Positions 50,421 through 60,569 of a stretch of DNA of 64,000 bases are shown piece by piece. How positions within the stretch are numbered: the stretch's first letter is position 1; every line of letters starts with the position of its first letter. The position numbers and the translations under genes are program-made. The stretch comes from Rhynchopus sp. YZ270_cl-10 (lineage: Eukaryota > Euglenozoa > Diplonemea > Diplonemida > Diplonemidae), in contig OZ037868.1 in assembly GCA_964035575.1 (NCBI GenBank), positions 372,001 through 436,000 of the forward strand, given 5' to 3'. Under the pieces are notes generated by a model, which was not told the origin of the DNA, ran no database searches, and saw only the letters and a program-made list of their open reading frames with translations.

Positions 50421-50987
50421 TTTTCGGGGGGGTCAATTCTTTCAAAAGAAATTAAGAAAAGTATGCCTTTTTAGCTCCCAAAAATGTCCATTTTGGGGTT
50501 TTTTTTGGTTCTGTTGAGGAGGGGGTTGGAAGAGGATTGAGGGGGGGGAGTGTTTGAAAAAGGGAAAATAAAACTCTTCCTTTTTTAGATAGATATTCAA
50601 CCAAAAAACGAAAACAAGGGAAAAAAAGAGAGAAAGTTTTTTCGTTGATCGCTCGAAGTTGAGATTTAGTATAAGGATGCTAAAAAGAGGGATAAATAAA
50701 GATGAAATCTAAGACTGTCGATGTGCTTCGTAAATCACCTACTGGGATGATGACGAAGAAAATAACCAAAAAAAACCGTCCGAGCCAAAGAGGTGGGGTG
50801 TAATAAAACTTTTTTACCATTCCTTTTTAGGTAACGATGCATGCACGGCCCTGGAAGCTCCAAGAAAATGGAGTCGGCGGGCTTAATAGGAAGTTGCCTT
50901 ACTAAACGTGCATACAACAGGCACATGCGGAACATCTTCCGGGAGAAGTGAACACAAGTGTATCGCGTAGGAAAAAATTAGTTATAT
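50421..50987. other. Gene-free 5' flank with K-family repeat
   Basis: A/T-rich. Contains K-family copy 2 (50815-50921) and a TTTTTTCGTTGATCGCTC phrase near 50637 that recurs with variation at 27607, 27790, 52848 and 56820. Confidence 0.5.
50815..50921 (+). repeat. K-family dispersed repeat, copy 2
   Basis: Matches 28801-28905: GGAAGCTCCAAGAAAATGGA, GTCGG, AGGAAGTTGCCTT, CTAAACGTGCA. Same orientation, scattered substitutions, noncoding. Confidence 0.7.
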
Positions 50988-51133
50988 ACTCCAGGGAGAA
51001 ATTGAAGCTTTTTTTCCCCGAGGGGGGTGCAACTCCCAAGGATGTGTATTTCCCGAGCCGAAGGCGAGGGAAATACGAATCCGAGGGAGTTGGCACCCCC
51101 CAAGGGGAAAAATCTTCAATTTCTCCCAGGAGT
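50988..51133. repeat. 146-bp imperfect palindrome (possible MITE)
   Basis: ACTCCAGGGAGAAATTGAAG at the left pairs with CTTCAATTTCTCCCAGGAGT at the right. Pairing continues through GGGGGGTGC/GCACCCCCC, AACTCCC/GGGAGTT, GGAT/ATCC and GTATTTCCC/GGGAAATAC around a 13-base loop. The DNA can therefore fold into one long hairpin. No target duplication is certain. It abuts the next inverted-repeat element. Confidence 0.8.
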
Positions 51134-51138
51134 TTGTA

Positions 51139-51947
51139 ATTTTATTGCCTCCAAATAGTGCCGAAAGCAAAAATTTTAGGGGGTTTTGACCCACCGCGTG
51201 TGCACATCTGTTGGTGGGTGCTTGGGGTGCCGTACAAAAAGAAATGAAGCCGAAAACTAGGAGAGGAGGGTCTTTTTGTATGTCTGAATACTTTTGTTAG
51301 TGTTTTTTGTTGAGACGGCTGAAGTAACTCCAGATGGTGTTGACTTCAATTTCCGTTCTTTGTGCAAGTGATCGAAGTAGCGGTGTAATCTTCTCACGTG
51401 GCTTGCGGGACTTGATCTTCGACAATTTCAGAAATCCTTGCAAAGCGATGTCATGGGTTTCTTTTGTGGGCGCCTTCTTCTGAGCATCCTCATAGATATC
51501 TGTGGCCTGCTTCTTGGTAGTCCTTGGCATGATCTTGTGGTTTTGACGTTAAAATCCCTCTGGGAAGTTTTTTGGGTGGAAAAAAACCTCAAAAACGCGT
51601 TTTAGACCCCTAGAAAGGCTCAAAACTGCTCAATTCTTGCTGGAATTGCAAAATTGGGCACTTTTAGGGGTGTGACCAAAAAAATTTTCGAGAGTCTAGT
51701 TAGTACGGAGGCGCACCTTAGAAGGCAAAAAATCAAAAAAAACAGCAGGGAAAAATAGACTTTTTATTCCCTGCCCCTTTTTAGCTGGGGTTCCCGGCTA
51801 TTTACTATTTATTCCCTGCTCAAATTTACTTTTTTCCCCTCACCCCAGCCATTTACGGCTAAAAAATGCAGGGAAAAAAACCTACTTTATTTCCTGCCCC
51901 CCTAAAGCATTTTGGCTTGAGGCACAATATTTGGAGGCAATAAAAAT
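51139..51947. mobile_element. TA-flanked inverted-repeat element with a small gene
   Basis: Left ATTTTATTGCCTCCAAATAG and right complement ATATTTGGAGGCAATAAAAA form inverted ends. Weaker pairing extends to about 50 bases (TTTAGGGGG/CCCCCTAAA), with TA on both sides. The 809-bp interior includes the 77-codon frame at 51297-51530 and A/T-rich text with phrases related to 42660-42850 and 61140-61200. The TA target suggests Tc1/mariner-type mobilisation; no DDE transposase is present. Confidence 0.65.
51297..51530 (-). CDS. 77-aa Lys/Arg-rich protein inside a TIR element
   Basis: ATG then PRTTKKQATDIYEDAQKKAP, ETHDIALQGFLKLSKIKSRK and REKITPLLRSLAQRTEIEVN, ending SYFSRLNKKH. The amino acid mix is normal and no codon repeat explains the open frame, unlike the surrounding homopolymer frames. 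Three amphipathic helices with many Lys/Arg suggest a compact DNA-binding, HTH-like fold. It lies wholly within the inverted-repeat element at 51139-51947, so it may be a truncated transposase N-terminus or a captured gene. The family is unknown. Confidence 0.45.
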   Translation of the reverse strand: MPRTTKKQATDIYEDAQKKAPTKETHDIALQGFLKLSKIKSRKPREKITPLLRSLAQRTEIEVNTIWSYFSRLNKKH

Positions 51948-52170
51948 TATTTCATATACTTTCTATTCTACTGAATAGAAGGTATTAAAAATAAACAAAA
52001 AGAAGGATGCTTTGAAAAGAATGGATGGGTTTCACGAAAGGACACATGAGCACAACAGAATCTCTCGAGTACGTGGACTGTCTCGGTTTCTTCTTATTGC
52101 GCCATAGATGATTTTGTGAAAGCGGGTGGAACGTAGTAAAGTATGAACAATAAAACAAAAATAGTTTCAC

Positions 52171-52786
52171 CAGGGTGTTTCCTAATTTTGGAAATTTTCC
52201 GGAAAATTCCGACATCCGGAAGCAAATTTTTTCCCTGGAAAAAAGTGGGTTTTCAGCCCCAAAACATGCCGCAATTGGCATTTCCGGAATCCGTCCGCGC
52301 TGTGGTGGGGTCACTTTGCCGAAATGGCCAAGTTCTTGGTGTTGGTCAAAATGAGTGTAAGGAAAAGGGGACCAGGTAAATCCCACAACCCAGATTTTCT
52401 CTCCCTGATCCTGAAAACATGAAAATGCCCGAAAACACCGGCATTTGCATTTTCGGAATCCGCCCGTTGTGTGGTGGGGTCAATTTGCCGAAATGGACAA
52501 GTCCTTGGTTTTTGTCAAAACCCGTCAGTGTAAGGTAAAGGGGGCCAAGTGTTTGCCTGTAGAACCTGCTAGGAACAGGCAGTGCCGCAGGCGCACGGTA
52601 CCCAACATCGGTGAAAATAAAAATTCCCGAAAACTGCTTTATTTGAATGATTGGAGCGATCCAGAACAGCGAACATACTTTTTTCGGGAAAATACCAAAA
52701 AATAAGCACTTTAAATACGTCCCTAATTTTTTCCCGCAAATTTTTTCCAAATCCCCGGAAGCGGAAGCAAATTAGGAAACACCCTG
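52171..52786. mobile_element. hAT-type MITE with exact 8-bp target duplication
   Basis: Ends CAGGGTGTTTCCTAATTT and AAATTAGGAAACACCCTG are perfect 18-bp inverted repeats flanked by AGTTTCAC (52163-52170 and 52787-52794). The 616-bp interior is noncoding. It contains two copies of the GGAATCCGYCCG-TGGTGGGGTCA phrase family and the AGTGCCGCAGGCGCACGGTA module shared with the hAT MITE at 26151-27546, so the two are probably mobilised by related transposases. Confidence 0.92.
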
Positions 52787-53140
52787 AGTTTCACACTAAA
52801 AAATAATAGAGAAAAGAAATAATAAAAAAAAAAAGAAGAAGGAAAACTGTTTTCGTTGATTGCTCAATTACCTGTTGGTGAATTGGCGACGATTCGGTTA
52901 TTTCTCCCCTAAAGCTACGCTTATGGGGTTTAAAAAAAACACAGAGAAAATAAAGGCATACATATTAGGTACGTACGTAATACGCGGCTTTTTAATTAAA
53001 ATAATAAAATACGTAGTACGTAAAAATAATACTACGTACGTAGCAAGATTAGCCGCAAAATACGCGCAAAATACGTAGTAAATAAAGTATTTACGTACCA
53101 AATACGTAGTAAATAAAGTATTTTTATATTAATTATAATA
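52787..53140. repeat. TACGTA-rich repeat (U family), copy 1
   Basis: About 52965-53110 is dominated by TACGTAGTA, TACGTACGTAATACGCGG and AAATACGTAGTAAATAAAGT, again a set of self-complementary words. Related blocks are at 56105-56335 and, partially, 39965-40022, where TTTGCCGCGTATTACGTACG recurs in reverse orientation. Element ends are not clear. Confidence 0.6.
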
Positions 53141-54446
53141 GATATCAGCCAAAATCTGCTTAGCCGTATACTTCGGGGCCTCGTTCACTTAATAAACCAC
53201 AGATGCAAATTTTTGAGCCTACGACCCCGCATTTAACTCATTTCGATCCCCTGATTTCAATCCCAAAAAAATTTCAAAAAAATAAAAAAAAATTATTTTC
53301 TGAAATGACGTCGGCAGTTTTTTCTAAGTAAGAGAAAACCGAATGGAGTGGGAACGCTAGTGAGAGCGCAGCGGAAACGATAGTGGGAACGCAACGAGCT
53401 TTTTTCATAATGTTTTATTCTTCCCCACAAAATATCACGCGCAGAGAAACACTCGTTTTTCACACAGCGCGTCCGTTTGTTTGTTTTTCTCAAACGACAC
53501 CTTTTTTCAAAATTTTCCCCCGGTATCACATATGATACTGATTTCCATGGATACACATGAAAAGGAGTTCCGTGCTATTCACAGAACTCGATAGGCGATT
53601 GAGCTTATCTAACAACAACCAAAACAAAAGAAAGTACAAAGAAGAGAATAAAAAATGCAGGAAAAATAGACAAAGAGAAAAACAAAGAGATTTTGACAAA
53701 GTGAACAATAAAAACTTTTGCTCTCCGCCGCCTCAGGTGAGAAGTTATTTTCCAAACACCCCGAAAATGAGCGTATATGGATTTCCGAGCTCCCCGCGTT
53801 TCATAGAAAAAAAAATCGACCATTTTAGTGGAGTAGAAGTCAAAAAAAAGTGGCTCCAATGCTTTGTGCATGTAATACAGGGGATTTTCAGTGCAGAAAG
53901 AGTGGTCGGCTCCACCAAAAGTTGCGTACCGTGGAGTGTGTTTCCAGTTGACAAAAATGGTCGCAATTGAAAGATTTGTCAAAAATAAATCCAAAGAAAA
54001 AAAAATCGACAACTTTTGACAAAAAAAATCAAATTTAGAGACATCGCTGTGTTGGACCCAAAGAGGAGATTTCCTCACCGTACAAAGTACACTGTATAGT
54101 ACCCAGTACATAGTACCCATTCTCCCGCCGCCCACTCGCTCGCCCCAGATGCATATTTTTGACCGTCCGACCCCGGAATTGAACGTTTTCGCACCCTATC
54201 TTTCCAAGAATATTTTTTTTCAGAATGTGCCCGGGCCATAAAATCGATAAAATCCACCTGTCCATGGTCAAGTACATTTGAGAGGCCGGGGGTGTAATAT
54301 TTTCACCCGAAAAGGCGCGTATATGAATTTCCGGATCGATCTGAAAAAATCCGGGGTCGCAACATTTTTTTGGCGGATTTTTTATCACTTTAAAGTGGCT
54401 CCAAAAACAGGCCATTATATACGGCTAAGCAGATTTTGGCTGATAT
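53141..54446. mobile_element. 1.3-kb inverted-repeat element
   Basis: GATATCAGCCAAAATCTGCT plus TAGCCGTATA at the left pairs with TATACGGCTA plus AGCAGATTTTGGCTGATAT at the right, almost without mismatch for 30 bases. The interior is A/T-rich with scattered modules (TTGCGTACCGTGG near 53921; degenerate GTAC-word text at 54080-54118). No transposase. A/T flanks on both sides prevent a firm target duplication. Confidence 0.65.
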
Positions 54447-54478
54447 ATTATTATAAATTACCGGTAGTTTTAAACCGT

Positions 54479-54635
54479 TACAAGTGGGTTCCAAGTGGGT
54501 TACATACACGACATGTACCACCACCTAATTTTGCCTGAAATTAGGTGAAGTTCAGTGGTTTTTGGTGGTACATGTAACATACATGTAACCCACTTGTAAC
54601 GTTACAAGTAGGTTACAAGTGGGTTACTTCACCGT
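54479..54635. repeat. GTTACAAGTGGGTTA palindromic repeat
   Basis: ACAAGTGGGTTACAT and ACATGTACCACCA on the left face TGGTGGTACATGT and ATGTAACCCACTTGT on the right, with a further direct GTTACAAGTRGGTTACAAGTG at the end. The right edge supplies the stop codon of the adjacent transposase frame, so the repeat marks its truncation point or the end of that element. Confidence 0.7.
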
Positions 54636-55751
54636 CGTGCATGAGCAGGTCGCGTCTGCACTCGAAAACCTACGAGAGCCTGGCTTCAACAACAGCACCA
54701 ATATCGGGCAGCTACTGCGATTGGTCAACGAGATATGTATATAAAACTTCTCTCGACCAGTGGTCCTTTCGAAATGGAGGTCCCGTAAAGCTTTGCTGCT
54801 GCGTTCCGAAATTATTTTTGCCAGCATGAAGGTTCTCACCATCTCCGGATGCACATAGCGACCCGCCTGAATCTGAGGGAAATTGAGGTGATTTTGCCAC
54901 ATCTCCTGAAGGTTTGCCAGAAGTGACTGTGTCGAGGGTCTGTAATTTACCTTCATCGCATTCACCATCTTTTCGAAGCGTGTCCGTATTGTAATTGACA
55001 TGAAGCCGACATCGTCTTTTTTTTTTTTTTTAAAGCCCACATCGTCGGTCTCGTTGAAGCCCTGTGAGACTTCTGCAACGTGCCCACACGAACCACTTTG
55101 AACAAAGTGTTCTTGAACACCTGTTGTTCGGTTCACGAACGTGTCGATCCACTTTCCGGTGGATCCGCCGCTGACCGCAAGGATGTGGTTACCAAGCACC
55201 ACCGCACCGTCAAATAGGAGCTGGATGGTGCCACTTCGTTGGAGATCCTCCAGGACCACCTCCATGTCCTCTTGGAAGATTTTGTCGATGTGCATTTCAA
55301 CCAGTGCGCCCTTCGAGATGGACGGGTCCCCGTAGAGCTTTGCAGCTGCATTGCGAAAATGCCTTGCTTGCCCGCTCGTTGACCCCCCATAAAGGGCCGC
55401 GCGGGCAAACATCTTGTTTTTTTCGGTTTTGGAAAAAAGGCCTGTCGTCACACGCACCTCCTTTTCTTCTTCATCTTCGTCTTCAGCTTCATCGTCATTT
55501 TTGTCTGCATCGTCCTCGGGGTGTGTCTTCTTCACCTTCGTACCCTTTTTCTCCATCAGCCTTGCGAGCAGCTCTGTGTGCTTTATCCCGGTCAGGTGTT
55601 GCCTCAGGCTGTCCAGGTCCCAATTGGACCGGGGCCCGTTGCACGCCTCGCAGAAGACCACTTCGTCGGTCTCCTTGAAGCCGCGATCCAGGAGGGAGGA
55701 CCGGTGCGACTTCTTCTTCGTCGACGCCGCACGCTTCCCAGACGCAGACAT
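54624..55751 (-). CDS. hAT-family transposase, N-terminal part only, 375 aa
   Basis: ATG (MSASGKRAASTKKKSHRSSL) opens a frame with a BED/U1-like zinc finger: Cys34, Cys37, His52, His58 within FCEACNGPRSNWDLDSLRQH. An acidic linker (DDADKNDDEAEDEDEEEKEV) follows. The segment TIQLLFDGAVVLGNHILAVS, then GGSTGKWIDTFVNRTTGVQE, resembles the first catalytic strands of DUF659/hAT transposases, with the Asp of 'LLFDGA' in the place of the usual 'DGWs' acid. A near-duplication of DDVGF around a Lys run near residues 235-245 looks like a slippage expansion. The hATC dimerisation domain is missing, and the frame ends in the GTTACAAGTGGGTTA repeat. It is therefore truncated or the rest lies in unrecognised exons. 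It could represent the transposase family that moves the CAGGG/CAGTG MITEs here. Confidence 0.55.
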   Translation of the reverse strand: MSASGKRAASTKKKSHRSSLLDRGFKETDEVVFCEACNGPRSNWDLDSLRQHLTGIKHTELLARLMEKKGTKVKKTHPEDDADKNDDEAEDEDEEEKEVRVTTGLFSKTEKNKMFARAALYGGSTSGQARHFRNAAAKLYGDPSISKGALVEMHIDKIFQEDMEVVLEDLQRSGTIQLLFDGAVVLGNHILAVSGGSTGKWIDTFVNRTTGVQEHFVQSGSCGHVAEVSQGFNETDDVGFKKKKKDDVGFMSITIRTRFEKMVNAMKVNYRPSTQSLLANLQEMWQNHLNFPQIQAGRYVHPEMVRTFMLAKIISERSSKALRDLHFERTTGREKFYIHISLTNRSSCPILVLLLKPGSRRFSSADATCSCTTVK

Positions 55752-56104
55752 ATCTAAAAATCAAATCTGTTCCGTTGATGATTGGTGGGAAGGACGGGCG
55801 GGGGATAACAGCACCATTTTGCCATGTCAAAAAAAAAGGGGGGGGGTGTGTGTGTCATTTTATAACTTGTATGCTTTTTTTGTATGTACGTATTTACGTG
55901 TGCCGAGAACTGTCCAATTTTGCAAAGTGACCCACTACTGGACGGACGGATTCCAAAAATGCAAATGCCGGTGTTTTTGGACGATGCATCTTTCCCGGCC
56001 AAAAACCCTACCACAAATTATAAAGTGTACCCCCTCCCCCTTATACCAATGACCTCTCAGGGACCTGTCAACATAGCCCCCCTCCGGAACACCATTTGAG
56101 TAAT

Positions 56105-56335
56105 TAAAACTACGGTCAATATACGTGGTAACTATTAAAAATACGCGCATTTACGTAGTATTAAATAAAAATACGCGCAACTTACGTAGTATTAAATAAA
56201 AATACGCGCATTTTACGTAGTATTAATTAATTATTATTAAATAAATACCCCTTCATGTTGCAAATACGTACTACGTATTTTATTATTTTTACTACGTATT
56301 TGCCGCGTATTACGTACGTACCTATTATGTATGTA
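56105..56335. repeat. TACGTA-rich repeat (U family), copy 2
   Basis: Runs of AAATACGCGCA, TTACGTAGTATTAAATAAAA and TTTGCCGCGTATTACGTACG. Inverted relative to 52965-53110: the GGTACGTACGTAATACGCGG start there is the complement of the end here. Confidence 0.65.
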
Positions 56336-56386
56336 TATTAAAAGGGGGGTCTAGAAAACTTCATTATTCGGTAACTTTGTAAACTA

Positions 56387-56555
56387 CTGTAAAATCGTTT
56401 AATTGGTCACATGCAGTCTCAGAACCAGCTCCCCGTCTGTGGTCCCAAAACAGAACCAAATCATCAATAATATGTCACTCAAAAAAAAGTCATTTTGTTA
56501 CCATTTTTGCCATTCTGTCACATTATTGTAGGTGACAAATTAAACGATTTTACAG
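56387..56555. mobile_element. Tc1/mariner-type MITE, copy 2
   Basis: CTGTAAAATCGTTTAATTGG and CAAATTAAACGATTTTACAG ends, TA on both sides, 169 bp. Ends match copy 1 (43391-43589) almost perfectly; both keep GTCAC/GTGAC just inside. Confidence 0.88.
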
Positions 56556-57343
56556 TACTCGTTCAAAAAATAAATTGACCTGAAATACAAAACCCTCTCG
56601 TGTCAGTGTACCTTTACTAGTAAGAAAAAGAAAGGTTGAAAGGTGAATATACCCGGTTTCAGATTTCTGCTGATATACCTCGCGTGCACACACATCTTAA
56701 GAAGGGGGGGTCTTTTTGCTTCACGTAACACTGGGAGTTTTGTAAACGGGTAAAAAGTCAAAATGAACGAAATAGAAACTAACTTCGGGTTATGAATAAA
56801 AAGAAAACAATGCAAAACAACTTTTTTCGTTTATCGCACCGCAAGCCGATGTCAAGTACCTTGAGTTATATTTAAAAAAAAAAAAAAAAAAAAACAGAAT
56901 GTTCTCAAAAACAAAAAGACGAGCAAAACAAGAGGGATCTCCTTCGACAGATTGATAATGGTTCTCACAACACATCCGTCGAAAAAAGAATCCGTCTTTA
57001 GAGGGGGATGAAAGATGGTAGAAAAGACACTGATAAAACGATACTATGTTCTCTGTTCCGTTTGGAGTGTGTGTTGGCTTATTGACTCTTTTCCGTTACA
57101 AACGAAAGAGTGCAGAAGTCTACGGTTTGAAAGAAAAAAAACTGATGCATATACTTTCCAGGCACGCGAACGGAAAGTATGCATCCCGCATTCTTTTTCT
57201 GTGACATTTGTTTGACAATTTGAAAACGCTCAGACACGCAAAGTGGTCTGCACGCTTGTTTTCTTTCTGATACTCCGTTCCTCCGCTGCAGTCTGCATTG
57301 TCTTTTTTTTAAAAAAATGTTGGGGTGGTATAAAATTGCCGTA

Positions 57344-57421
57344 CACGATGGGACCCAGTGACAAGTGACAAATAAAATGACATGTTAATTCACTTGTCAT
57401 TTTACACTGGGTCCCGTCGTG
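57344..57421. mobile_element. 78-bp TA-flanked palindromic MITE
   Basis: CACGATGGGACCCAGTG pairs with CACTGGGTCCCGTCGTG, one mismatch. TA lies on both sides, and the inner arms (AAGTGACAAATAAAATGACA against its near complement) also pair. One of the smallest mobile-looking units in the window. Confidence 0.75.
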
Positions 57422-57460
57422 TAGTGTGTCTAAGCCCCCCCTACGTCTACTGTTTACATA

Positions 57461-57746
57461 CACGGTGGACTCTTTCTGGAAAAGGGCAAGTATATTCCGG
57501 AGTTCCAAAAAGGGGAGTATCAACTCCCCCTTTCGGAAGTGAAAGGGGGAGTCGGGACTCCCTATCGTTGGACCTCTTTTTCCCTTGCCATTTGCCAGAA
57601 GTCCACAATGCACCTATTTTTGCCTATGCAGTAGACTCTTTCTGGGATAGGGCAACTATATTACGGAGTTCAAAAAAGGGTGAGTCGGGACTCCCTCTCG
57701 TTGGACCTCTTTTGAAGTTGCCCTTTTCCAGAAAGAGTCCACTGTG
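57461..57746. mobile_element. 286-bp TA-flanked word-type MITE
   Basis: Ends CACGGTGGACTCTTTCTGGA and the complement TCCAGAAAGAGTCCACTGTG, TA on each side. The interior repeats GGGGGAGTCGGGACTCCC-type palindromes and holds two related halves (57461-57605 and 57630-57746). The CACGGTGGA start is shared with the word repeats at 39622, 42127 and 45103. Confidence 0.8.
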
Positions 57747-58049
57747 TAGTTTTACTGTAAATAGTATCTGATGCAAATAGTAGACATGGGGGGTTTACAG
57801 TATTTAGTTCAACAGTGAGCGGGGAAGCTACGTTGACACCTTAAAAACAGCCAAAAATACATTCAAGAAAGCTCGCCACACCAATCCAGAGAAAGAACGA
57901 TGAATGTGCACAGAGAGAAGAGGGGTTTGTGGGTTTGTGCAAGGGAGGAGCTTGGGGATTTCGGGTCAGATTGATCCGATTTCTGTAGGCCTCAAAAAAA
58001 AAATGGGTGGGTATCATCAACGTGGAACATTTCTTGTGAAACGCACCTT

Positions 58050-58264
58050 TTCATTCTGCATGTGTTTGTCTTCAAAAGGTCGGGTAGTTGTCCCGAGTTG
58101 GAGACAACGCCATGCAGGGTGAAGCAAGTCGGTAGCTTCCCCTCGTGGCGAACGGGGCCAATTGGAGTTACTTCCATTGACGGTGTGTCGTGCGCGTCGA
58201 CGCCGTCAGCCACCTCTTCGAAGGTGGCATGTGCGTGCGAGTCCTGCCAGATGGGGCAAGGCAA
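58050..58264 (-). CDS. Possible exon of an unrecognised gene
   Basis: A coding-like stretch gives AHATFEEVADGVDAHDTPSM then VRHEGKLPTCFTLHGVVSNS and GQLPD. An acceptor-like TCTGGCAG precedes it at about 58238. Codon composition resembles the genes, but no ATG context, donor or partner exon could be found. It may be a relic. Confidence 0.25.
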
Positions 58265-60569
58265 AACCCGTGTACGTCATGCAAAAAGAATTGCGACATA
58301 ATATCGTGCACTCAATAAATTGATCAGGGAAATAGCGTGGGTAACAAAAGAGGACTTCGCTCTCGGATAGAAACACGTGGGCCACATCGAGACCACAAGG
58401 GTGTCCTTCTCTGAACGGGTTACCGAACCCGCAGAGAGCACTTCACTGACACGACCCACACATTTTCCACAAGAGATAGATTTCGCTTTTATGTCGTTTC
58501 AAAAAAGAAAGAAAAATAGAAAGAAAAGAGAATAGTGATAGAGCAGACACCTCCCGACTGAATCATTGTATGATGCCAGCCATTCGGAGAAAAACGCAAC
58601 AAAGTAAATAAAGAGGGAAGGGGGGAAATGAACTCAGTTCAGTCCTAGGTGGATGATATAAAGATGAAGAGAAGGGGTGGGTTTCACAAAGAGAGTGATG
58701 GTGTGCACAGCACACACTGTGCACAGCACACACTGTGCACAGCACACACTGTGCACAGCACACACTGTGCACACAACCTCACAAAGGCAGGACTTTTGTT
58801 TGTGCGTAAAGTGTGTAATAAATATTCTGTGGTGATATTTTTATTACTGCAATACGCTTCCACTGACTACCTGGCAGTGAAGAGGAAACCTCTTTGAGGC
58901 CAAAAAGAAGAAGAAGAAAAAAATGATACACTCGGACAGCAGAGGTTCTTGAGTACCACAGGTCCGGATCCTTCTTGGCGTGGTTTTTCTTTTCTTTTTT
59001 TCCTTTTTTTTTTTTGAAATCTCAGGGTTTCCGCCAGGATTTGGGGTTTCAAAAATTGGGGGGGACCATCAAAAAGACAGGGTCCTAGGTATAGTATACG
59101 GAAAATGTGTAACACATTTTCCGTTACTGGGGGGGGGCGAATAAGAGATGTGGCATCTCTTATTAGGCGAACGGACGAGCCAAAAATAAAAAAAAATTTT
59201 TGGGGAAAAAAAAGCAAATAGACATTTTCGCCGGAGGCAAAAAAAATTTTTTGACCACTTTTTTGCCAGACCGGGTAGACAGGGTAAAATTTCAAAATGT
59301 TTTTTCAAGATAAAACCAGGGAAATAGCTTGGGTACTTTTGCTGGTTTCAAAACCAGAACGAGCTGGTTTACTGGTTTGGGGAAAAATAAAAAAAAAAAG
59401 TGGGATTCGGGATTCAGTTTTTCGCCTCCCCCGCACCACTTTCCCACTCACAGAAGAAAGCCTCACACGTAAGCGAACCCCTAAAAAGGGTTCATTAAGT
59501 GACTCTGTGGTGTAAAAAGCTGCATGTTTTGCACTATGCCCTAATTTTTTTTCGCCTGCGGCGCCACTTTATATTAATTTTTTGCTCCGCAAAAAATAGA
59601 GTTTACAATGTCTTAGGGAATCCCCTTGCATTTTGCAGCCGCAAATGCAACTTGACCAAAGCTGCAAAAAGTTGACCATTTTTTCAAAATGACCCACCGT
59701 TGCAACAGCCCCTGCTTCTGGAAGACCTATTGACTTTGTACAGTTAGTGGAAGGTGCAAGACCAAGCGCCGTACACACAGGATTATATTCCATTTTCTTT
59801 GTTGTCTCGCAAAATTTACCCTTTGCCTCTCCACTCAGTGGTTGGCAGGGAGGCGCGCGCGAAGCGCGCGACGACCGCTTTTAACCGGGAAAATTTTTTT
59901 TCTAAACCAGCAAACCAGCAACATTTGAAAAGTGCACCTTTCAAGCTACTACCCTGGATAAAACCCTGGTGCGTGCAAAAAAAAAAAAAAAAAAAAATAC
60001 CCCCAAAATCTCAACCTGATCTCTTATTCGGCCCTGATCTCTTATTCACCCCTGATCTCTTATTCGCCCCCCCCCCCCAGTAAATCCGGTTTTTTTTTTT
60101 TTTTTTTGGGGGGGGATTTCTTTTTTTTTGGGGGTCCCCCAAAAAACAATCCCAGAAACCGTGGGCCCTCCTACACTGACTCACAACAAAATTTTTTGCT
60201 ACCCAAAAAAATCTCAATTTCCCATACGAAAATGCTCGCATTCAGAAGGAAAAGGAAGCATGCATCATGGCGAAAGAAAAAAAAGTAGCGTACCGTGCGC
60301 CTGCGGCGCAAGCTTACAACAACCCTTCCCATGACATAGTTTGGCTGTGAAAAAAGTGCCATTTTAAACGTATTTTTTGGAAATGTTGCGTACCGTGGCT
60401 TCGCCAGAAACTTTCGTTTTAGCAAAATACGTAAGTAAAATTTACGGAAACTGACGAGAATTACTAGCGACCGTGCCATTTTATTTCAACATTTTTTATA
60501 AATGTTGCGTACCGTGGCTTCGCCAGGAACTTGGGCGAACCTGTATAGGCCCCTGAATAAAGAATACAA
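58265..60569. other. Gene-free stretch with repeat modules
   Basis: No gene supported. Contains a 16-base tandem repeat (58700-58772), an inverted-repeat-like pair CAGGGTTT at 59023 and AAACCCTG at 59968 without a target duplication, the R module at 59500-59610, ATCTCTTATTCG phrases at 60015-60070 (complement near 59135), and TGCGTACCGTGGCTTCGCC modules at 60283-60310, 60383 and 60503. Confidence 0.5.
58700..58772. repeat. 16-base tandem repeat, about 4.5 copies
   Basis: TGTGCACAGCACACAC repeated head to tail. The unit contains the palindrome TGTGCACA, so each copy can pair with its neighbours. Confidence 0.95.

Larger units (their letters stand above)
55752..57343. other. Gene-free stretch with MITE and U-family repeat
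   Basis: No gene supported. It holds a CCACTACTGGACGGACGGAT-type phrase (about 55930), the TACGTA-rich block (56105-56335) and the mariner-type MITE (56387-56555). It also has a TTTCGTTTATCGCACCGCAA phrase at about 56822 that recurs at 27615, plus long A runs. Confidence 0.5.

Noticed and set aside
59023-59968. Inverted-repeat element with CAGGGTTT ends
   Set aside because: The ends match for only part of their length and no target duplication is present; kept only as a note in the gene-free stretch.
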